A DNA stretch of 64,000 bases from CAVVAY01 sp963746465 (GTDB lineage Bacteria; Actinomycetota; Actinomycetes; JACCUZ01): positions 248,001 through 312,000 of the forward strand of contig CAVVAY010000005.1 in the NCBI GenBank assembly GCA_963746465.1. The letters run 5' to 3'. The translations under genes were made by a program, and so were the position numbers. Positions within the stretch are counted from its first letter, which is position 1, and each line of letters starts with the position of its first letter. A model generated the notes under the pieces. That model did not search any database. It saw nothing but the letters and a program-made list of their open reading frames with translations, and was not told the DNA's origin. Shown here in pieces: positions 25,922 to 34,752 of the stretch.

Positions 25922-26704
25922 TCAGCCCTTGCCGAGAGCGTCGAGGGCGGACATGTCCTGGTCGTCGAGGGTGAACCCGTCCACCTCGGCGTTCGACCGG
26001 ATCCGCTCCTCGCGCTCCGACTTGGGGATCACCACGACGCCGTGCTGCAGGTGCCACCGCACGATCACCTGGGCCGGCGTCCGGCCGAGCCGTTCGGCGA
26101 TCCCCGTGATCACCGGGTGCTCCAGGGTGCCGCCGCGGAGGGCGCTGTAGCCCTCCAGCACGACGCCGCGCTCGCGGTGACCGTCCAGGACCGCCCGGTC
26201 GAACAGCAGCGGGCTCCACTCGACCTGGTTCACGGCGGGGGTGACACCGGTCTCGCGGGTGAGCTCGTCGACCTGGTCGAGGTCGTAGTTGCTCACGCCG
26301 ATGTCACGCGCGAGACCTTGGTCGCGGGCCTCGACGAACGCCCGCCAGATGCCGAGGTCGGCGCTGCTGCCGCCCGGCCAGTGGATCAACCACAGGTCGA
26401 CGTGGTCGGTGCCGAGCAGGTCCAGGCTGGTGCGCAGGGTGTCCAGCTCGTGGCCGGCATTGCCCGGCGGGCACTTGGTGGTGACGAACACGTCGTCCCG
26501 GGCCACCCCGCTGCCAGCCAGCCCGGCGCCGACCTCCTTCTCGTTGCCGTAGACCGTGGCGGTGTCGAGGTGCCGGTAGCCGGCGTCGAGGGCCCAGCCG
26601 ACCGTCCGGCGCGCGGAGGCGCCCTTGATCTGCCAGGTGCCGAAGCCGAGCAGCGGGATGCGGCCGCCGCCGGCGAGGTCTGCTGCGTCCTGAGGAAAGG
26701 TCAT
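25922..26704 (-). CDS. aldo/keto reductase
   Basis: 260 residues. LLGFGTWQIKG, YRHLDTATVYGNEKEVG (catalytic D and Y), FVTTKCPP (K), WLIHWPG (H) and IGVSNYDLDQV give the full catalytic tetrad and NADPH-binding pattern of AKR family 5-type enzymes. VIPKSEREERIRSNAEVDGF is the cofactor phosphate-binding block. It reduces aldehydes or ketones such as 2,5-diketo-D-gluconate; the substrate is not predictable. Confidence 0.92.
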   Translation of the reverse strand: MTFPQDAADLAGGGRIPLLGFGTWQIKGASARRTVGWALDAGYRHLDTATVYGNEKEVGAGLAGSGVARDDVFVTTKCPPGNAGHELDTLRTSLDLLGTDHVDLWLIHWPGGSSADLGIWRAFVEARDQGLARDIGVSNYDLDQVDELTRETGVTPAVNQVEWSPLLFDRAVLDGHRERGVVLEGYSALRGGTLEHPVITGIAERLGRTPAQVIVRWHLQHGVVVIPKSEREERIRSNAEVDGFTLDDQDMSALDALGKG

Positions 26705-26745
26705 GCCCCCATGCTGCCTCGCCGGCCGGCCCGGAAACTGCCGGG

Positions 26746-27363
26746 TCAGCGTCGGGCTGGTCGCGTTCCGTGCAGGGCGGCCCGCAGCCCCGGCCCGAGG
26801 TGGCGGGTTAATTCATCAACGGTCATGGTCGCCACCGGCTCGAGGCGCAGCACGTAGCGGGCGAACACCACGCCCGCGAGCTGGGTGGCGAAAGCACCGG
26901 CCCGGAACCGCGCGTCCGGCCCGCCGACGTGCTCGGCGATCCGGTCGATCATCTCGCGCTCGAGCACCTCCTTGAGCAGCCGGGACAGCTCAGGATCCTG
27001 CACCGCGGCCAGGACCATGACGCGGAGCGGGCCGCCCTGCTCGGGGTCGTCCCAGACGTGCAGCAGCGCCGTGAGCACCCGCTCCGGCAGGGTCGCCGGG
27101 TCACCGGGAAGTGCCTGCAGCAGCACCTCGGGGGGATTGGCAGGCAGCGCCAGGGCGGCACCGAACAAGCCCTTCTTCGAGCCGAAGAAGTAGCTCACCA
27201 GCGCGACGTCCACCCCGGCCTCGGCGGCGATCGAGCGCAGCGTGACGGCCTGGTACCCCTCGGCCAGGAAGCGCCGCCGGGCGACGTCGAGCACCGTGGC
27301 CCGGGTCTCGGGCTTGCCCGGCCGACGGCCCCGGCCCGTCGGCGCGGGCGATTTATTCATCAT
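26746..27363 (-). CDS. TetR family transcriptional regulator
   Basis: 205 residues. The N-terminal TetR HTH reads TRATVLDVARRRFLAEGYQAVTL to VDVALVSYFFGSKKGLF, and the rest is an all-helical ligand domain of the TetR_C (PsrA-like) type. It is divergent from a DHA2-type efflux pump across 70 bases that contain an inverted repeat, so it most likely represses the pump and itself. Confidence 0.93.
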   Translation of the reverse strand: MMNKSPAPTGRGRRPGKPETRATVLDVARRRFLAEGYQAVTLRSIAAEAGVDVALVSYFFGSKKGLFGAALALPANPPEVLLQALPGDPATLPERVLTALLHVWDDPEQGGPLRVMVLAAVQDPELSRLLKEVLEREMIDRIAEHVGGPDARFRAGAFATQLAGVVFARYVLRLEPVATMTVDELTRHLGPGLRAALHGTRPARR

Positions 27364-27395
27364 GGTTGAAATATAGCCCGACCGGTGTCACGCTG

Positions 27396-27417
27396 CAATT
27401 CCTCGCTCGCTGAATTG
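27396..27417. promoter_or_regulatory. inverted repeat, candidate TetR operator
   Basis: CAATTC (27396-27401) and GAATTG (27412-27417) are perfect inverted half-sites separated by 10 bases in the AT-rich gap between the divergent TetR and efflux genes. Confidence 0.45.
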
Positions 27418-27433
27418 TCTACGGAGGCTTCTC

Positions 27434-29035
27434 ATGTCCAACCGACCCGCGGCGGCAGCCGCGCACCGCAAGGTCCTGGTGGTGACCTGCCTGGCCCTGG
27501 CGACCGTCGTCTCGGCGGTCGCCTCGCTCAACGTCGCCATCCCGTCGATCGCCGAGGACACCCACGCCAGCCAGACCCAGCTGTCCTGGGTGATCGACGC
27601 CTACGCCCTCGTCTTCGCCGCGCTCCTCCTGCTCGGCGGCGCCATCGGCGACCGCTACGGCCGGCGCCGCGCACTGCTCGCGGGCCTCACCCTCTTCGGC
27701 GCCGGGTCGGCCGCGGCGATGACCGTGACCGACCCCGGCTGGCTGATCGCCCTGCGCGGCGTGCTCGGCATCGGGGCAGCGTTGGTCATGCCGGCCACGC
27801 TCTCGACGATCACCAGCACGTTCCCCAGGGAGCAGCGGGAGCGGGCGGTCGGGGCCTGGGCCGGCGTCGCCGGTGCCAGCGCCATCCTCGGCCTGCTCGC
27901 CTCCGGCGTCCTGCTCGAGGCCTGGTCCTGGCGGTCGGTCTTCGGGCTCAACGTCGTCCTGTCCGTGGTGGCGATCGTGAGCACGCTGCGCGTGATCCCG
28001 GAGTCGGCCGATCCCGAGGCACCCAGGCTCGACCTGGTCGGTGCACTGATCACCGTCGCCGGGCTCGGCACCCTCGTCTACTCGATCATCGAGGCGCCGA
28101 CCGCTGGCTGGACGAGTGCCACGACCCTGGTCGGCGTCGCCGCAGGGCTGGCGCTGCTGGTCGCGTTCGTCGCCTGGGAGCTCCGCTACCCGGCTCCGCT
28201 GCTCGACCCGCGGCTGTTCCGGCACCGTGCGTTCGCCGCGGGCACGCTCTCGATCACGCTGCAGTTCTTCGCGTTCTTCGGCTTCGTGTTCCTGATCATG
28301 CAGTACCTGCAGCTGGTGCGCGATGAGAGCCCGCTGGTGTCTGCGCTCAGCCTGGTCCCGATGGCGATGGCGATGATGCCGGCAGCCCGGATCGGGGCGC
28401 CGCGCCTGGCGGCGCGGGCCGGAGCGCTCCGGACCTGTCTGCTCGGCCTGCTGCTCATCACCGCCGGACTGCTCGTGATCTCCCGGCTCGACGGCGACAG
28501 CTCGTACTGGCTCCTGCTGAGCGGCCTGCTGCCGCTCGGTGCCGGGATGGGGCTGGCGATGACTCCCGCGACAGCGGCCATCACCGAGGCGCTGCCCGAG
28601 GCGAAGCAGGGAGTCGGCTCGGCGACCAACGACCTGGCCCGGGAGCTCGGCGGTGCGTTGGGGATCGCGGTGCTCGGCAGCCTGCTCCAGTCGACGTACC
28701 GAAGCCACCTGCACCTCGACGGCGTCCCCGAGCCGCTTGCGGAGCAGGCCCGTTCGTCCCTGGCGCTCGCGTCGCGGCTCGGTCCGTCGGTCGCCCAGGA
28801 CGCCCAGGCCGCCTTCACCGACGGCATGCAGTTCGCGCTGATGTGCGCGGCGGCTGCCGTCGCCATGGCGGCGGTCGGGGTCCTCGCGCTGCTGCGCGGT
28901 GAGCACGGTGCGCAGCCGCAGCCGGGTCAGCCCACGGTGACGCCGGCGGTGCGCATCTCCGCCACCGAGCGCTCGGTGTCGCCCGCGGCGAGCTCGACGA
29001 AGCGGGTGAAGGCGAGCGGGACCTCGACCGAGTAG
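27434..29035 (+). CDS. DHA2-family MFS drug efflux transporter (EmrB/QacA-like)
   Basis: 533 residues from ATG 27434 (GGAGG upstream). About 14 membrane segments. LNVAIPSI, LSWVIDAYALVFAALLLLGG, GDRYGRRRALL and RGVLGIGAALVMPATLSTI are diagnostic of the 14-helix DHA2 exporters. The last 35 or so residues (TPAVRISATERSVSPAASS...) are hydrophilic and lie antisense to the 3' end of the nicotinamidase gene over 109 bases, so the original stop may have been lost. Probably repressed by the divergent TetR. Substrate unknown. Confidence 0.9.
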   Translation: MSNRPAAAAAHRKVLVVTCLALATVVSAVASLNVAIPSIAEDTHASQTQLSWVIDAYALVFAALLLLGGAIGDRYGRRRALLAGLTLFGAGSAAAMTVTDPGWLIALRGVLGIGAALVMPATLSTITSTFPREQRERAVGAWAGVAGASAILGLLASGVLLEAWSWRSVFGLNVVLSVVAIVSTLRVIPESADPEAPRLDLVGALITVAGLGTLVYSIIEAPTAGWTSATTLVGVAAGLALLVAFVAWELRYPAPLLDPRLFRHRAFAAGTLSITLQFFAFFGFVFLIMQYLQLVRDESPLVSALSLVPMAMAMMPAARIGAPRLAARAGALRTCLLGLLLITAGLLVISRLDGDSSYWLLLSGLLPLGAGMGLAMTPATAAITEALPEAKQGVGSATNDLARELGGALGIAVLGSLLQSTYRSHLHLDGVPEPLAEQARSSLALASRLGPSVAQDAQAAFTDGMQFALMCAAAAVAMAAVGVLALLRGEHGAQPQPGQPTVTPAVRISATERSVSPAASSTKRVKASGTSTE

Positions 29036-29517
29036 CCGAGACGTACACCGTCCAGCGCCGTCTCCTTGACGCAGTAGTCGCCGGCCAGCCCGACGACGAG
29101 GAGGCGGCGCACGGACGGGTCGAGCAGGGACTGCAGCTGGGTGGGGGCCGCCTCACCGGTGGTCGGGTTGCGCACCGAGAAGCCGGAGTAGCCGTCCTCC
29201 CCGGAGGTGCCCTTGCGCACCACCGGGCCGTGCACGAGCAGCTGGGGGTGCAGCTCGGCACCCCACGTGCCGCCGACGCAGTGCACCGGCCAGATGCCGC
29301 CGTCCTTCTCGAAGTGCGGGGTGGAGGCCGGGTGCCAGTCCTGGGTGTAGACGACGGCCGCGCCGACGTTCTGCGCCGCACCGACGAGCTGGCTCACCAG
29401 CGGCACGACCTGCTCGCCGCCCTCGACGTAGAGACCACCGGCCGGGTCGGCGAAGTCGTTCTGGACGTCGACGACGACCAGCGCCGTGGCCGCGTCGAAC
29501 CGGAGCTCGTCAGTCAT
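28927..29517 (-). CDS. pncA: nicotinamidase (isochorismatase superfamily)
   Basis: 196 residues. Catalytic D17 in LVVVDVQNDF, the lysine in VVRKGTSGED and the cysteine in VVGLAGDYCVKETALD form the triad. YTQDWHPASTPHF contributes the metal-binding D/H residues. It converts nicotinamide to nicotinate for NAD salvage. The start overlaps the end of the nicotinate phosphoribosyltransferase gene by 8 bases, so the two salvage enzymes are in one operon. Confidence 0.95.
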   Translation of the reverse strand: MTDELRFDAATALVVVDVQNDFADPAGGLYVEGGEQVVPLVSQLVGAAQNVGAAVVYTQDWHPASTPHFEKDGGIWPVHCVGGTWGAELHPQLLVHGPVVRKGTSGEDGYSGFSVRNPTTGEAAPTQLQSLLDPSVRRLLVVGLAGDYCVKETALDGVRLGYSVEVPLAFTRFVELAAGDTERSVAEMRTAGVTVG

Positions 29518-30802
29518 CTGCGGGGGGCTCCTCGTAGGTGGTGGGGATGGCCGGCTCGCCCTTGGACAGGGCCAGGCCCTGCCAGGGCAACGTTGTCAGC
29601 ACCTGACGCAGGTGGGCGCGGGACTCGTCCAGGGTCGCGACGTCCAGCAGCTCGCCACCGCGCACCATCGGGTGCTGGAGCGCTCGGTCGCCATCGCGCG
29701 CGGACGGCGTGCCCTGCGGACGCACGACCTCCTCGGTGGCCGTGCCGGTCGGGCGGTGCCGCCGGACCGCGGTCTTGCGGCCGCCGCGGGTCGACTTGTC
29801 CTCCGAGCGCTTGGCCACCGACCGACCCTCTACCTCGACCAGCTTGTAGACGAATCCCGCGGTGGGGGCTCCCGAACCGGTCACCACCGACGTCCCCACG
29901 CCGTAGGCGTCGACGGGAGCTGTGGCCAACGCGGCCAGGGCGAACTCGTCGAGGTCGCCGGAGAGCACGATCCGGGTGTCTCGCGCGCCGAGCGAGTCCA
30001 GCTGCTCGCGGGTCTGGTGCGCCAGCACGGCCAGGTCGCCGGAGTCGATCCGGACCGCCCCGAGCCTCGGTCCCGCGACCTCGATCGCCGTCCGGATGCC
30101 GGCGGCGATGTCGTAGGTGTCGACCAGCAGGGTGGTCTCGACGCCGAGTGCGTCGACCTGGGCGCGGAACGCGTCGACCTCCTGCTCGTGCAGCAGGGTC
30201 CACGAGTGGGCAGCGGTGCCGGCCGTCGGGACGCCGTACCGGTGGCCGGCGGCCAGGTTCGACGTGGTGGCGAACCCGGCGAGGTAGGCCGCGCGGGCGG
30301 CGGCCACTGCGGACTCCTCGTGGGTGCGCCGGGAGCCCATCTCGATGCACGCGCGGTCACCCGCGGCGTGGGCCATCCGGGCCGCTGCCGAGGCGACCGC
30401 GCTGTCGTGGTTGAGGATGCTCAGCGCCAGCGTCTCGAGCAGCACGGCCTCGGCGAAGGTTCCCTCGACGGTGAGCACGGGGGAGCCGGGAAGGAAGACC
30501 TCGCCCTCGAGGTAGCCCGACACGTCCCCGGCGAACCGGTAGTCGCGCAGCCACCGGCAGGTCGCCTCGTCCACCACGCCGGTGCTGCGGAGGCCGGCCA
30601 GCTGCTCGTCGTCGTACCGGAAGTGCGGCAGGGCGTCGAGGAACCGGCCGGTGCCGGCCACCACGCCGTACCGACGCCCCTCCGGGAGCCGGCGGGTGAA
30701 CAGCTCGAACACGCAGTGCCGCTCCGCCGTCCCGTCGCGCAGCGCTGCCTGCAGCATGGTGAGCTCGTAGTGGTCGGTCAGCAGACCGGTGTCGCCTGTC
30801 AC
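29510..30802 (-). CDS. pncB: nicotinate phosphoribosyltransferase
   Basis: 430 residues from GTG 30802. TGLLTDHYELTMLQAAL at the start, MGSRRTHEESAVAAARAAYLAGFATTSN and VRIDSGDLAVLAHQTRE are conserved NAPRTase blocks that form the PRPP and nicotinate sites. It makes nicotinate mononucleotide from the product of the coupled PncA. The length fits the short actinobacterial form. It is divergent from clpS. Confidence 0.95.
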   Translation of the reverse strand: MTGDTGLLTDHYELTMLQAALRDGTAERHCVFELFTRRLPEGRRYGVVAGTGRFLDALPHFRYDDEQLAGLRSTGVVDEATCRWLRDYRFAGDVSGYLEGEVFLPGSPVLTVEGTFAEAVLLETLALSILNHDSAVASAAARMAHAAGDRACIEMGSRRTHEESAVAAARAAYLAGFATTSNLAAGHRYGVPTAGTAAHSWTLLHEQEVDAFRAQVDALGVETTLLVDTYDIAAGIRTAIEVAGPRLGAVRIDSGDLAVLAHQTREQLDSLGARDTRIVLSGDLDEFALAALATAPVDAYGVGTSVVTGSGAPTAGFVYKLVEVEGRSVAKRSEDKSTRGGRKTAVRRHRPTGTATEEVVRPQGTPSARDGDRALQHPMVRGGELLDVATLDESRAHLRQVLTTLPWQGLALSKGEPAIPTTYEEPPADD

Positions 30803-30813
30803 GGGGGTCAGCC

Positions 30814-30825
30814 TAGATTGGGCGC
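30814..30825 (+). promoter_or_regulatory. -10 element, leaderless promoter of clpS
   Basis: TAGATT at 30814-30819 lies 6 bases before ATG 30826. Confidence 0.6.
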
Positions 30826-31128
30826 ATGTCCGTGGCGCCCGTCGAGACCACGCGGCCGGAGGAGGACGTCGAGACTGGCTCGGTCGTCGTCCCCGACAAG
30901 CCGTGGGTCACGATCGTCTGGAACGACCCGGTCAACCTGATGTCGTACGTCGCCTACGTGTTCCAGAAGCACTTCGGCTACACCAAGGAGAAGTCGGCCA
31001 AGCTGATGCTGGACGTGCACGAGAAGGGCCGCGCCGTCGTGTCCAACGGGACCCGCGAGGAGATGGAGCGGGACGTCGAGGCGATGCACGGCTACGGGCT
31101 GTGGGCGACCCTGCAGCACGACGAGTAG
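30826..31128 (+). CDS. clpS: ATP-dependent Clp protease adaptor ClpS
   Basis: 100 residues. KPWVTIVWNDPVNLMSYVAYVFQKHFGY is the N-end-rule degron pocket region and the rest gives the compact ClpS fold. It delivers substrates with destabilising N-terminal residues to the ClpA/ClpC chaperone. Transcription probably begins at the ATG. It is followed 8 bases later by DUF2017, the standard actinobacterial arrangement. Confidence 0.96.
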   Translation: MSVAPVETTRPEEDVETGSVVVPDKPWVTIVWNDPVNLMSYVAYVFQKHFGYTKEKSAKLMLDVHEKGRAVVSNGTREEMERDVEAMHGYGLWATLQHDE

Positions 31129-31136
31129 GGAGAACT

Positions 31137-31688
31137 GTGCCCGCCTCCTTCCGCCGGGCCCGCAAGGGCAACCTCACCGTCACCTTCGGGGTCGACGAGC
31201 ACCGCGTGCTGCAGCACCTGCTCGGCGAGATGATCCAGCTGCTCGAGGACGACGCCGACCAGGACGACGACGACCCGCTCGCCCAGGCCGTCGGCATCGG
31301 CACCGCGACCGAGACGCCCGAGGACCCGGCCCTGGCCCGGCTGTTCCCGGACGGCTACCTGGACGACCCGGAGGCCTCGGCCGACTTCCGCCGCTACACC
31401 GAGCCGGGGCTGCGGTCCACCAAGCGGGCCGCCCTGCAGACCGCGCTGGCCTCGCTGGGCGAGGAGCCGCACCGGATCGTGCTCACCCCTGCGCAGGCCG
31501 ATGCCTGGCTCGGCGCCCTGAACGACAGCCGGTTGGTGCTCGGTGAGCGGCTGGGCGTGGTCGAGGAGCTCGAGGACCTGATCACCTCGCTCGCCGACGA
31601 CGACCCGCGGCTCGCGCTGTTCTGGGTCTACGACCGCCTGACCTTCCTGCAGGAGTCGCTCGTCCAGGCCCTCTGGTCCGAATCGTAG
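31137..31688 (+). CDS. DUF2017 family protein
   Basis: 183 residues from GTG 31137 (GGGAGA 5 bases upstream). An acidic stretch QLLEDDADQDDDDP follows LQHLLGEMIQLL, and the C-terminal half is helical (NDSRLVLGERLGVVEELEDL, VYDRLTFLQESLVQAL). The family is found almost only next to clpS in actinobacteria and has no proven function; a role with ClpS or Clp protease is an inference from that context. Confidence 0.9.
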   Translation: MPASFRRARKGNLTVTFGVDEHRVLQHLLGEMIQLLEDDADQDDDDPLAQAVGIGTATETPEDPALARLFPDGYLDDPEASADFRRYTEPGLRSTKRAALQTALASLGEEPHRIVLTPAQADAWLGALNDSRLVLGERLGVVEELEDLITSLADDDPRLALFWVYDRLTFLQESLVQALWSES

Positions 31689-31697
31689 GCTTGTCCC
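31686..31697 (+). promoter_or_regulatory. -10 element overlapping the DUF2017 stop codon
   Basis: TAGGCT at 31686-31691 includes the TAG stop of DUF2017 and ends 6 bases before GTG 31698, so the mec-cysO-cysM genes may have their own leaderless promoter. Confidence 0.4.
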
Positions 31698-32159
31698 GTG
31701 CTCGAGATCGCGCGGTCGACGTACGACGAGATCGTCGCGCACGCCCGCCGGGACCACCCGGACGAGGCGTGCGGCGTCGTCGCCGGCCCGGTGGGCTCGG
31801 GTCGGCCGGAGCGTTTCGTGCCGATGCTGAACGCCGCCCGGTCGCCGACGTTCTACGAGTTCGACCCGTCCGACCTGCTGGCGCTCTACCGCGAGATGGA
31901 CGAACGGGACGAGGAGCCGGTCGTCATCTACCACTCGCACACGGCGACCGAGGCCTACCCCTCGCGCACCGACATCGCGCTGGCCCAGGAGCCGGGCGCC
32001 CACTACGTGCTCGTCTCGACCCGCGAGCCGGACTCCGTCGAGCTGCGGTCGTACCGGATCCTGGACGGCGAGGTCACCGAGGAAGAGGTCCGGGTCGTCG
32101 CGACGTTGGAACGTTCCGGCACGCCTTCCGCCCATCGAACGAGGAGCACCCAGCAGTGA
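31698..32159 (+). CDS. mec: JAMM/MPN-domain metallopeptidase, CysO-cysteine hydrolase (Mec-like)
   Basis: 153 residues from GTG 31698. The JAMM zinc motif is present: upstream glutamate in DEACGVVAG, then YHSHTATEAYPSRTD (HxH...S..D). In mycobacteria the homologue releases cysteine from the sulfur carrier CysO. Here it directly precedes cysO and cysM, so the same route is expected. Its stop overlaps the cysO start (GTGA). Confidence 0.93.
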   Translation: MLEIARSTYDEIVAHARRDHPDEACGVVAGPVGSGRPERFVPMLNAARSPTFYEFDPSDLLALYREMDERDEEPVVIYHSHTATEAYPSRTDIALAQEPGAHYVLVSTREPDSVELRSYRILDGEVTEEEVRVVATLERSGTPSAHRTRSTQQ

Positions 32160-32428
32160 GCATCGAGGTCCGGATCCCGACCATCCTTCGGCAGTACACC
32201 GGGGGTGAGAAGGCGGTGGAGGGTTCCGGCGCCACCCTGGCCGAGCTGATCGACGACCTCGAGTCCCGGCATTCGGGGCTGCGGGCCCGGCTGGTCGACG
32301 ACAAGGGGCTGCGCCGGTTCGTCAACGTCTACCTCAACGACGAGGACGTGCGCTTCCTCGGCGGGCTGGAGACCGGGGTGAAGGACGGCGACAACGTGAC
32401 CGTCCTGCCCGCGGTCGCCGGCGGCTGA
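32156..32428 (+). CDS. cysO: sulfur carrier protein CysO (ThiS/MoaD fold)
   Basis: 90 residues from GTG 32156. A ubiquitin-like fold is indicated by SIEVRIPTILRQYTGG, LAELIDDLE and VNVYLNDEDVRFL, and it ends in VAGG. The C-terminal Gly-Gly is converted to a thiocarboxylate that serves as sulfur donor for cysteine formation by CysM. It sits between the peptidase that frees cysteine and the synthase. Confidence 0.94.
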   Translation: MSIEVRIPTILRQYTGGEKAVEGSGATLAELIDDLESRHSGLRARLVDDKGLRRFVNVYLNDEDVRFLGGLETGVKDGDNVTVLPAVAGG

Positions 32429-32448
32429 CCGGCGTACCGGCCACCACC

Positions 32449-33396
32449 ATGCGCTACGACTCGCTGCTCGACTCGGTCGGCAACACCCCTCTGATCGGGC
32501 TGCCGCGGCTGTCGCCGTCGCCCGAGGTGCGGCTCTGGGCCAAGCTCGAGGACCGGAACCCGACCGGATCGGTGAAGGACCGGCCCGCGCTGTTCATGGT
32601 CGAGCAGGCCGAGAAGGCGGGGCTGCTGCGCCCGGGCTGCACGATCCTCGAGCCGACGTCGGGCAACACCGGCATCTCGCTGGCGATGGTGGCGCAGCTC
32701 AAGGGCTACCGGCTGGTGTGTGTGATGCCGTCGAACACCTCGGTCGAGCGCCGGCAGCTGCTGGAGATGTGGGGCGCCGAGATCGTGTCGTCGCCGGCCG
32801 AGGGCGGGTCGAACGAGGCCGTGCGGGTGGCCAAGGCGATGGCCGAGGACCACCCGGACTGGGTGATGCTCTACCAGTACGGCAACCCGGGCAACGCCGA
32901 GTCGCACTATGCGACGACCGGCCCCGAGATCCTGGCCGACCTGCCGTCGATCACGCACTTCGTGGCCGGCCTCGGCACGACCGGGACCCTGATGGGCGTG
33001 GGGCGGTTCCTGCGCGAGCGGGTGCCGGGCGTCGAGATCATCGCGGCTGAGCCGAGGTACGGCGAGCTGGTCTACGGGCTGCGCAACCTGGACGAGGGCT
33101 TCGTCCCCGAGCTGTACGACGAGTCGGTGCTGACGTCGCGCTACTCGGTCGGGCCGCGGGACGCCGTGCGCCGGGTCCGCGAGCTGCTGGACAACGAGGG
33201 GCTGTTCGCCGGGTTCTCTACCGGGGCGATCGCCCATGCGGCGCTGGGGATCGCCGCCACGGCGCACCAGGAGGGGCGCCGCGCGGACATCGTGTTCGTG
33301 GTGTGCGACGCCGGGTGGAAGTATCTGTCGACCGGGGCGTACGCCGGCACCCTCGACGAGGCCGAGGCCAACCTCGACGGCACCCTCTGGGCCTGA
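32449..33396 (+). CDS. cysM: O-phosphoserine sulfhydrylase / cysteine synthase M
   Basis: 315 residues. PLP lysine in PTGSVKDRPAL, the TSGNTG substrate loop, and phosphate-binding GLGTTGTLMG are all present. The CysM type is supported by linkage to CysO and Mec and by the C-terminal extension (AYAGTLDEAEANLDGTLWA) that enters the active site in mycobacterial CysM. It condenses O-phosphoserine with CysO thiocarboxylate to give CysO-cysteine. There is a 20-base gap from cysO. Confidence 0.94.
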   Translation: MRYDSLLDSVGNTPLIGLPRLSPSPEVRLWAKLEDRNPTGSVKDRPALFMVEQAEKAGLLRPGCTILEPTSGNTGISLAMVAQLKGYRLVCVMPSNTSVERRQLLEMWGAEIVSSPAEGGSNEAVRVAKAMAEDHPDWVMLYQYGNPGNAESHYATTGPEILADLPSITHFVAGLGTTGTLMGVGRFLRERVPGVEIIAAEPRYGELVYGLRNLDEGFVPELYDESVLTSRYSVGPRDAVRRVRELLDNEGLFAGFSTGAIAHAALGIAATAHQEGRRADIVFVVCDAGWKYLSTGAYAGTLDEAEANLDGTLWA

Positions 33397-33440
33397 TCCG
33401 GCTGCCGCGGGCGCGCGCCCGCTCCCACCCTCCAGTGCGC

Positions 33441-33510
33441 GTTTTCGAAGCATCGGAGCAGAATTGGCCGGGAGTCAGGCGCCCAGCCACTCCGATCATG
33501 GCGAAATGCG
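33441..33510. repeat. palindromic repeat, copy 1
   Basis: The ends CATCGGAGCAGA and CACTCCGATCATG form an imperfect hairpin (TCGGAG against CTCCGA). Related copies lie at 34608-34674 (inverted) and 37789-37842. This copy starts 44 bases after cysM and ends 13 bases before the stop of the DUF559-type gene. Aligned with the minus strand of copy 2, the left arm matches at 17 of 19 positions. Confidence 0.7.
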
Positions 33511-33522
33511 CGCCGGATCGGC

Positions 33523-34500
33523 TCAGGCCGCGATCTGGACGCTGCACGACGGGCCGCACGGTCGTACCGAGCCGGTCCATCCACCCAGCCGGAGGACGGC
33601 AGCCACCTGCTCGGCGACCGCGCAGCTGTTCCGCGTGACGGCTCGCCAGCCGTAGCGCAGTGTCCGGACGTCCTCCTGTGCCAGCAACTCGTTGTCCCGG
33701 AAGCTGTCCCGCTCGGCGAGCTCGTCCGGATGCGCGACTCGACCGTCGAGCTCGACGACGAGGTGCCACCGGCGGTACCGGACGTCACGGTAGCGCCGGC
33801 TGGAACCCGAGCCCTCAGCTCGGTTTCGCATTCCTCGCGGGAGCCCGTGGGCGCGTTCGACGTTCCGGAAGTACCGACGCTCGAGAGCTGACTGCACGCC
33901 CTCGCGAACCTCGGCGAGCAGATCACCGACCAGGCGGCGCCACCGGAGTCGCCTTCGGCCCCTCGCGCACTGCCCGAGCCGCGCCGCAGTGGTGAGTCGG
34001 CGCTGGCACGCCCGCAGCACGACGTCGATCACCTGGTCTTCCGATGGCGCCTGCTCCGTGAGGTCGAGGACCGTCTCCTCGAGTCGGGTCTGCGGTGGAG
34101 TCCGCGACGGATGCCGCCGCTCCTCGACCCGACGCGACTGGCGGACCTGGACCGCGGGGCGCGAAGGCACCCGATGGCCGTGACGCACGATGATCTCGAC
34201 CCTTCCGGGTTCCCGGTCGGCGAGGCCCTGGAGGAACGCGGCCGACCGGTGCGAGACGACGGCGTCCTCACCGGCATACAGAACCGCGGCCCATGCCCGG
34301 GTGAGGAAGGGCATCGGCCCGGTGAAGACGACGTAGGTGCGGGGCAGTGCCCGCCGCCACCGGCGGGCCCTGAGCTCACCGCGCACATAGGCCCGCGGGA
34401 TGCCGAGGCTGACGAGCTGTCCCCGCCCGACGACGCCGGCCTGCGACGCGGCGAGTGTGTCCAAGCCGGCCAGCTCGGTCGAGTCCACGAGCGAGGACAT
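33523..34500 (-). CDS. AbiEi-type winged-helix plus DUF559 (Vsr-fold) protein
   Basis: 325 residues from ATG 34500. The N-terminus (ASQAGVVGRGQLVSLGIPRAYVRGEL) looks like the AbiEi_4 winged helix of actinobacterial type IV antitoxins. The C-terminal region has the DUF559 nuclease-like core (RWHLVVELDGRVAHPDELAERD, RDNELLAQEDVRTLRYGW) and ends near RPCGPSC. Such two-domain proteins are multicopy in actinobacteria, with unknown function, possibly mobile or defence-linked. No toxin partner is adjacent. It is flanked by inverted palindromic repeats and interrupts the cysM-murI core order, which suggests insertion. Confidence 0.8.
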   Translation of the reverse strand: MSSLVDSTELAGLDTLAASQAGVVGRGQLVSLGIPRAYVRGELRARRWRRALPRTYVVFTGPMPFLTRAWAAVLYAGEDAVVSHRSAAFLQGLADREPGRVEIIVRHGHRVPSRPAVQVRQSRRVEERRHPSRTPPQTRLEETVLDLTEQAPSEDQVIDVVLRACQRRLTTAARLGQCARGRRRLRWRRLVGDLLAEVREGVQSALERRYFRNVERAHGLPRGMRNRAEGSGSSRRYRDVRYRRWHLVVELDGRVAHPDELAERDSFRDNELLAQEDVRTLRYGWRAVTRNSCAVAEQVAAVLRLGGWTGSVRPCGPSCSVQIAA

Positions 34501-34607
34501 GCTCCAAGCCTGCGCAGCATCCGCCGGTCGCGGGGCGTGGGCCTGCCGATCGGTGGACGACGCCGGGCTGGGGACGGCCGAGTCTCGATCCCTGATCCAC
34601 GCCGACC

Positions 34608-34674
34608 TTTGCATCATCGGAGTGCGCAGGGGCCAGCCCCGCGGCCCTATCTGCTCCGATGTTGCGAATACTCG
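34608..34674. repeat. palindromic repeat, copy 2 (inverted relative to copy 1)
   Basis: GCATCATCGGAGTGC and CTGCTCCGATGTTGCGAA form the arms. The minus-strand sequence aligns with copy 1 over about 65 bases. It lies upstream of the DUF559-type gene start and before murI. Confidence 0.7.
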
Positions 34675-34739
34675 GGCCGGGTAGAGCCGGGCCGGATAGA
34701 GCGGTGGGAGGCCGCGGCGGATGCGTCGTGGGCAGCCCG

Positions 34740-34752
34740 TACCCTCGCTCCC
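34740..34752 (+). promoter_or_regulatory. -10 element, leaderless promoter of murI
   Basis: TACCCT at 34740-34745 ends 7 bases before GTG 34753. Confidence 0.45.
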
